DNA of 6,076 bases from Silvanigrellales bacterium (lineage in GTDB: Bacteria; Bdellovibrionota_B; Oligoflexia; Silvanigrellales; Silvanigrellaceae). The DNA lies in NCBI GenBank assembly GCA_028285285.1, contig JANQPW010000446.1, forward strand, positions 1 to 6,076, in the 5' to 3' direction. The first letter of the stretch is position 1, and the number at the start of each line of letters is the position of its first letter. The notes under the pieces are model-generated. The model was given only the letters and a program-made list of their open reading frames with translations, made no database searches and had not been told where the DNA came from. This document shows, piece by piece, positions 5,481 through 6,076 of this stretch. A program made the position numbers and the translations under genes.

Positions 5481-5606
5481 GCTGGAACCTCGATGAGAAC
5501 TGGGTCTTTTTGCGAACTTCTTTTCTTCAAGGGTATGACGTGATTTTTTCAGATGAAAGAAGGAGAGTTTTGACACGCTGTTATTTGGGGAAGAGTTCCG
5601 GAGAGA
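5481..5606. other. Gap between the right-hand gene and the Crp/Fnr-like gene
   Basis: If the regulator starts at 5480, this gap is 126 bases. If it starts at 5576, only 30 bases remain. I see no terminator hairpin after the stop at 5607 and no convincing promoter. A weak TACCCT -10-like hexamer is present on the minus strand in the middle. Read-through from the right-hand gene is possible. Confidence 0.35.
5488..5491 (-). promoter_or_regulatory. Ribosome binding site deciding the regulator start
   Basis: GAGG on the minus strand lies seven bases before the GTG at 5480. The alternative GTG at 5576 is preceded by AATAACAGC with no purine-rich site, so the shorter protein is favoured. Confidence 0.5.
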
Positions 5607-6076
5607 TTAGGGTTTTTGTATTGATGTTGGTCTCCACACCGTAACCCCGAATTTTGGTGGCCCATCTTCGGTTCGTGCTCCGGGAGCCCCAATGAGAGGG
5701 CCATCCAAGCCAATGAGTTCGTAAGAAACAGGCTCCAAATGAACAGTTGGAACCAGGGACATAACCTTGGCAATCATCTTCATCCAGATGCTGGAAGGCA
5801 GCATTGAAAAGGCGACTGTTTTCACACCCTGAAAGCGGGACTCACCTTTCTTCTTGATCTCTATGTTCTTCGTTTTGCGAAGCGGAAGAAACAGGATTTG
5901 AAATTCTATTCCCTCGCCCGTGCCGAGCTCATCTTGCTTTGAGCGAATCGCGTGGGCAATGAGGTCAAAATCAAAGACGTTTCCTGTGACCTCAATTGCT
6001 TCACTCTTTTTGCCATTGACTGTGGTTTTGATGGTTGTTCCGTCAAATTTTGCTTCTACTATTTCCTGGTTTTCAT
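5607..6076 (-). CDS. Hypothetical protein, C-terminal part; 5' end outside window
   Basis: The minus-strand frame ending in TAA at 5607 stays open to the right edge, so the true start lies beyond 6076 (the first complete codon is at 6074). The 155 visible residues are not recognised. They contain short beta-type stretches (IVEAKFDGTTIKTTVNGK; AIEVTGNVFDFDLIAHAIR, ending near 44; GIEFQILFLPL, about 55-65; NIEIKKKGE), then FQGVKTVAFSMLPSS and LVPTVHLEPVSYELIGLDGPLIGAPG. The alternating beta pattern with a conserved-looking Gly/Pro end suggests an exported or envelope beta-barrel or half-barrel protein, but I cannot support a family. The ATG that happens to lie at the very edge (6076) is out of frame and reaches a stop within six codons. 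It is upstream of the Crp/Fnr-like gene on the same strand. Confidence 0.7.
   Translation of the reverse strand, partial: ENQEIVEAKFDGTTIKTTVNGKKSEAIEVTGNVFDFDLIAHAIRSKQDELGTGEGIEFQILFLPLRKTKNIEIKKKGESRFQGVKTVAFSMLPSSIWMKMIAKVMSLVPTVHLEPVSYELIGLDGPLIGAPGARTEDGPPKFGVTVWRPTSIQKP

Noticed and set aside
6060..6076. ATG at the right edge on the minus strand as a gene start
   Set aside because: It reaches TAG within six codons and is out of frame with the open frame that ends at 5607.

Overview
The window carries seven protein-coding genes, two of them cut by the window edges, and no RNA gene, insertion sequence or CRISPR array that I can see. By eye the base composition is balanced. A lipobox lipoprotein and a cysteine-rich, probably exported enzyme suggest a Gram-negative bacterium. 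A predatory or deltaproteobacterial-type lineage (Bdellovibrionota/Myxococcota-like) would fit the style of the proteins, but that is a weak guess because nothing here is a taxonomic marker.

Layout. Bases 1-1659 (+) hold the 3' part of a phospholipase D (HKD)-like protein. It is followed, tail to tail after 23 bases, by a membrane-anchored or exported protein of unknown function (1683-2510, -). A small soluble unknown protein (2597-3049, -) lies upstream of that gene on the same strand and could share a transcript with it. A 102-base divergent intergenic region (3050-3151) separates it from a lipoprotein of the metallo-beta-lactamase fold that closely resembles NAPE-type phospholipase D (3152-4294, +). 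That gene runs into a convergent PAP2 lipid phosphatase gene (4191-4793, -), and their 3' ends overlap by 104 bases. Upstream of PAP2 on the same strand are a Crp/Fnr-type regulator (4875-5480, -) and the 3' part of an unknown gene (5607 to beyond 6076, -).

How the genes may work together. Three of the seven encode enzymes of families that act on phospholipid phosphodiester or phosphomonoester bonds: an HKD phospholipase D-like protein, a NAPE-PLD-like phospholipase and a PAP2 phosphatase. The first two families can yield phosphatidic acid and the third can dephosphorylate it. They are not in one operon, so a shared lipid-remodelling role is inferred from family and proximity only.

The most striking non-coding signal is the 81-base gap between the crp-like gene and PAP2. 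It contains (i) a near-perfect FNR/CRP-type box, CTGAC-AATT-GTCAA on the + strand, whose centre falls at -41.5 relative to a start predicted from a TATCTT -10 element, and (ii) a long imperfect hairpin that buries the whole Shine-Dalgarno sequence of PAP2. The predicted local start lies inside the hairpin, so a locally started mRNA would lack its 5' arm while read-through mRNA from the crp-like gene would keep it. This is a specific and testable two-layer control hypothesis.
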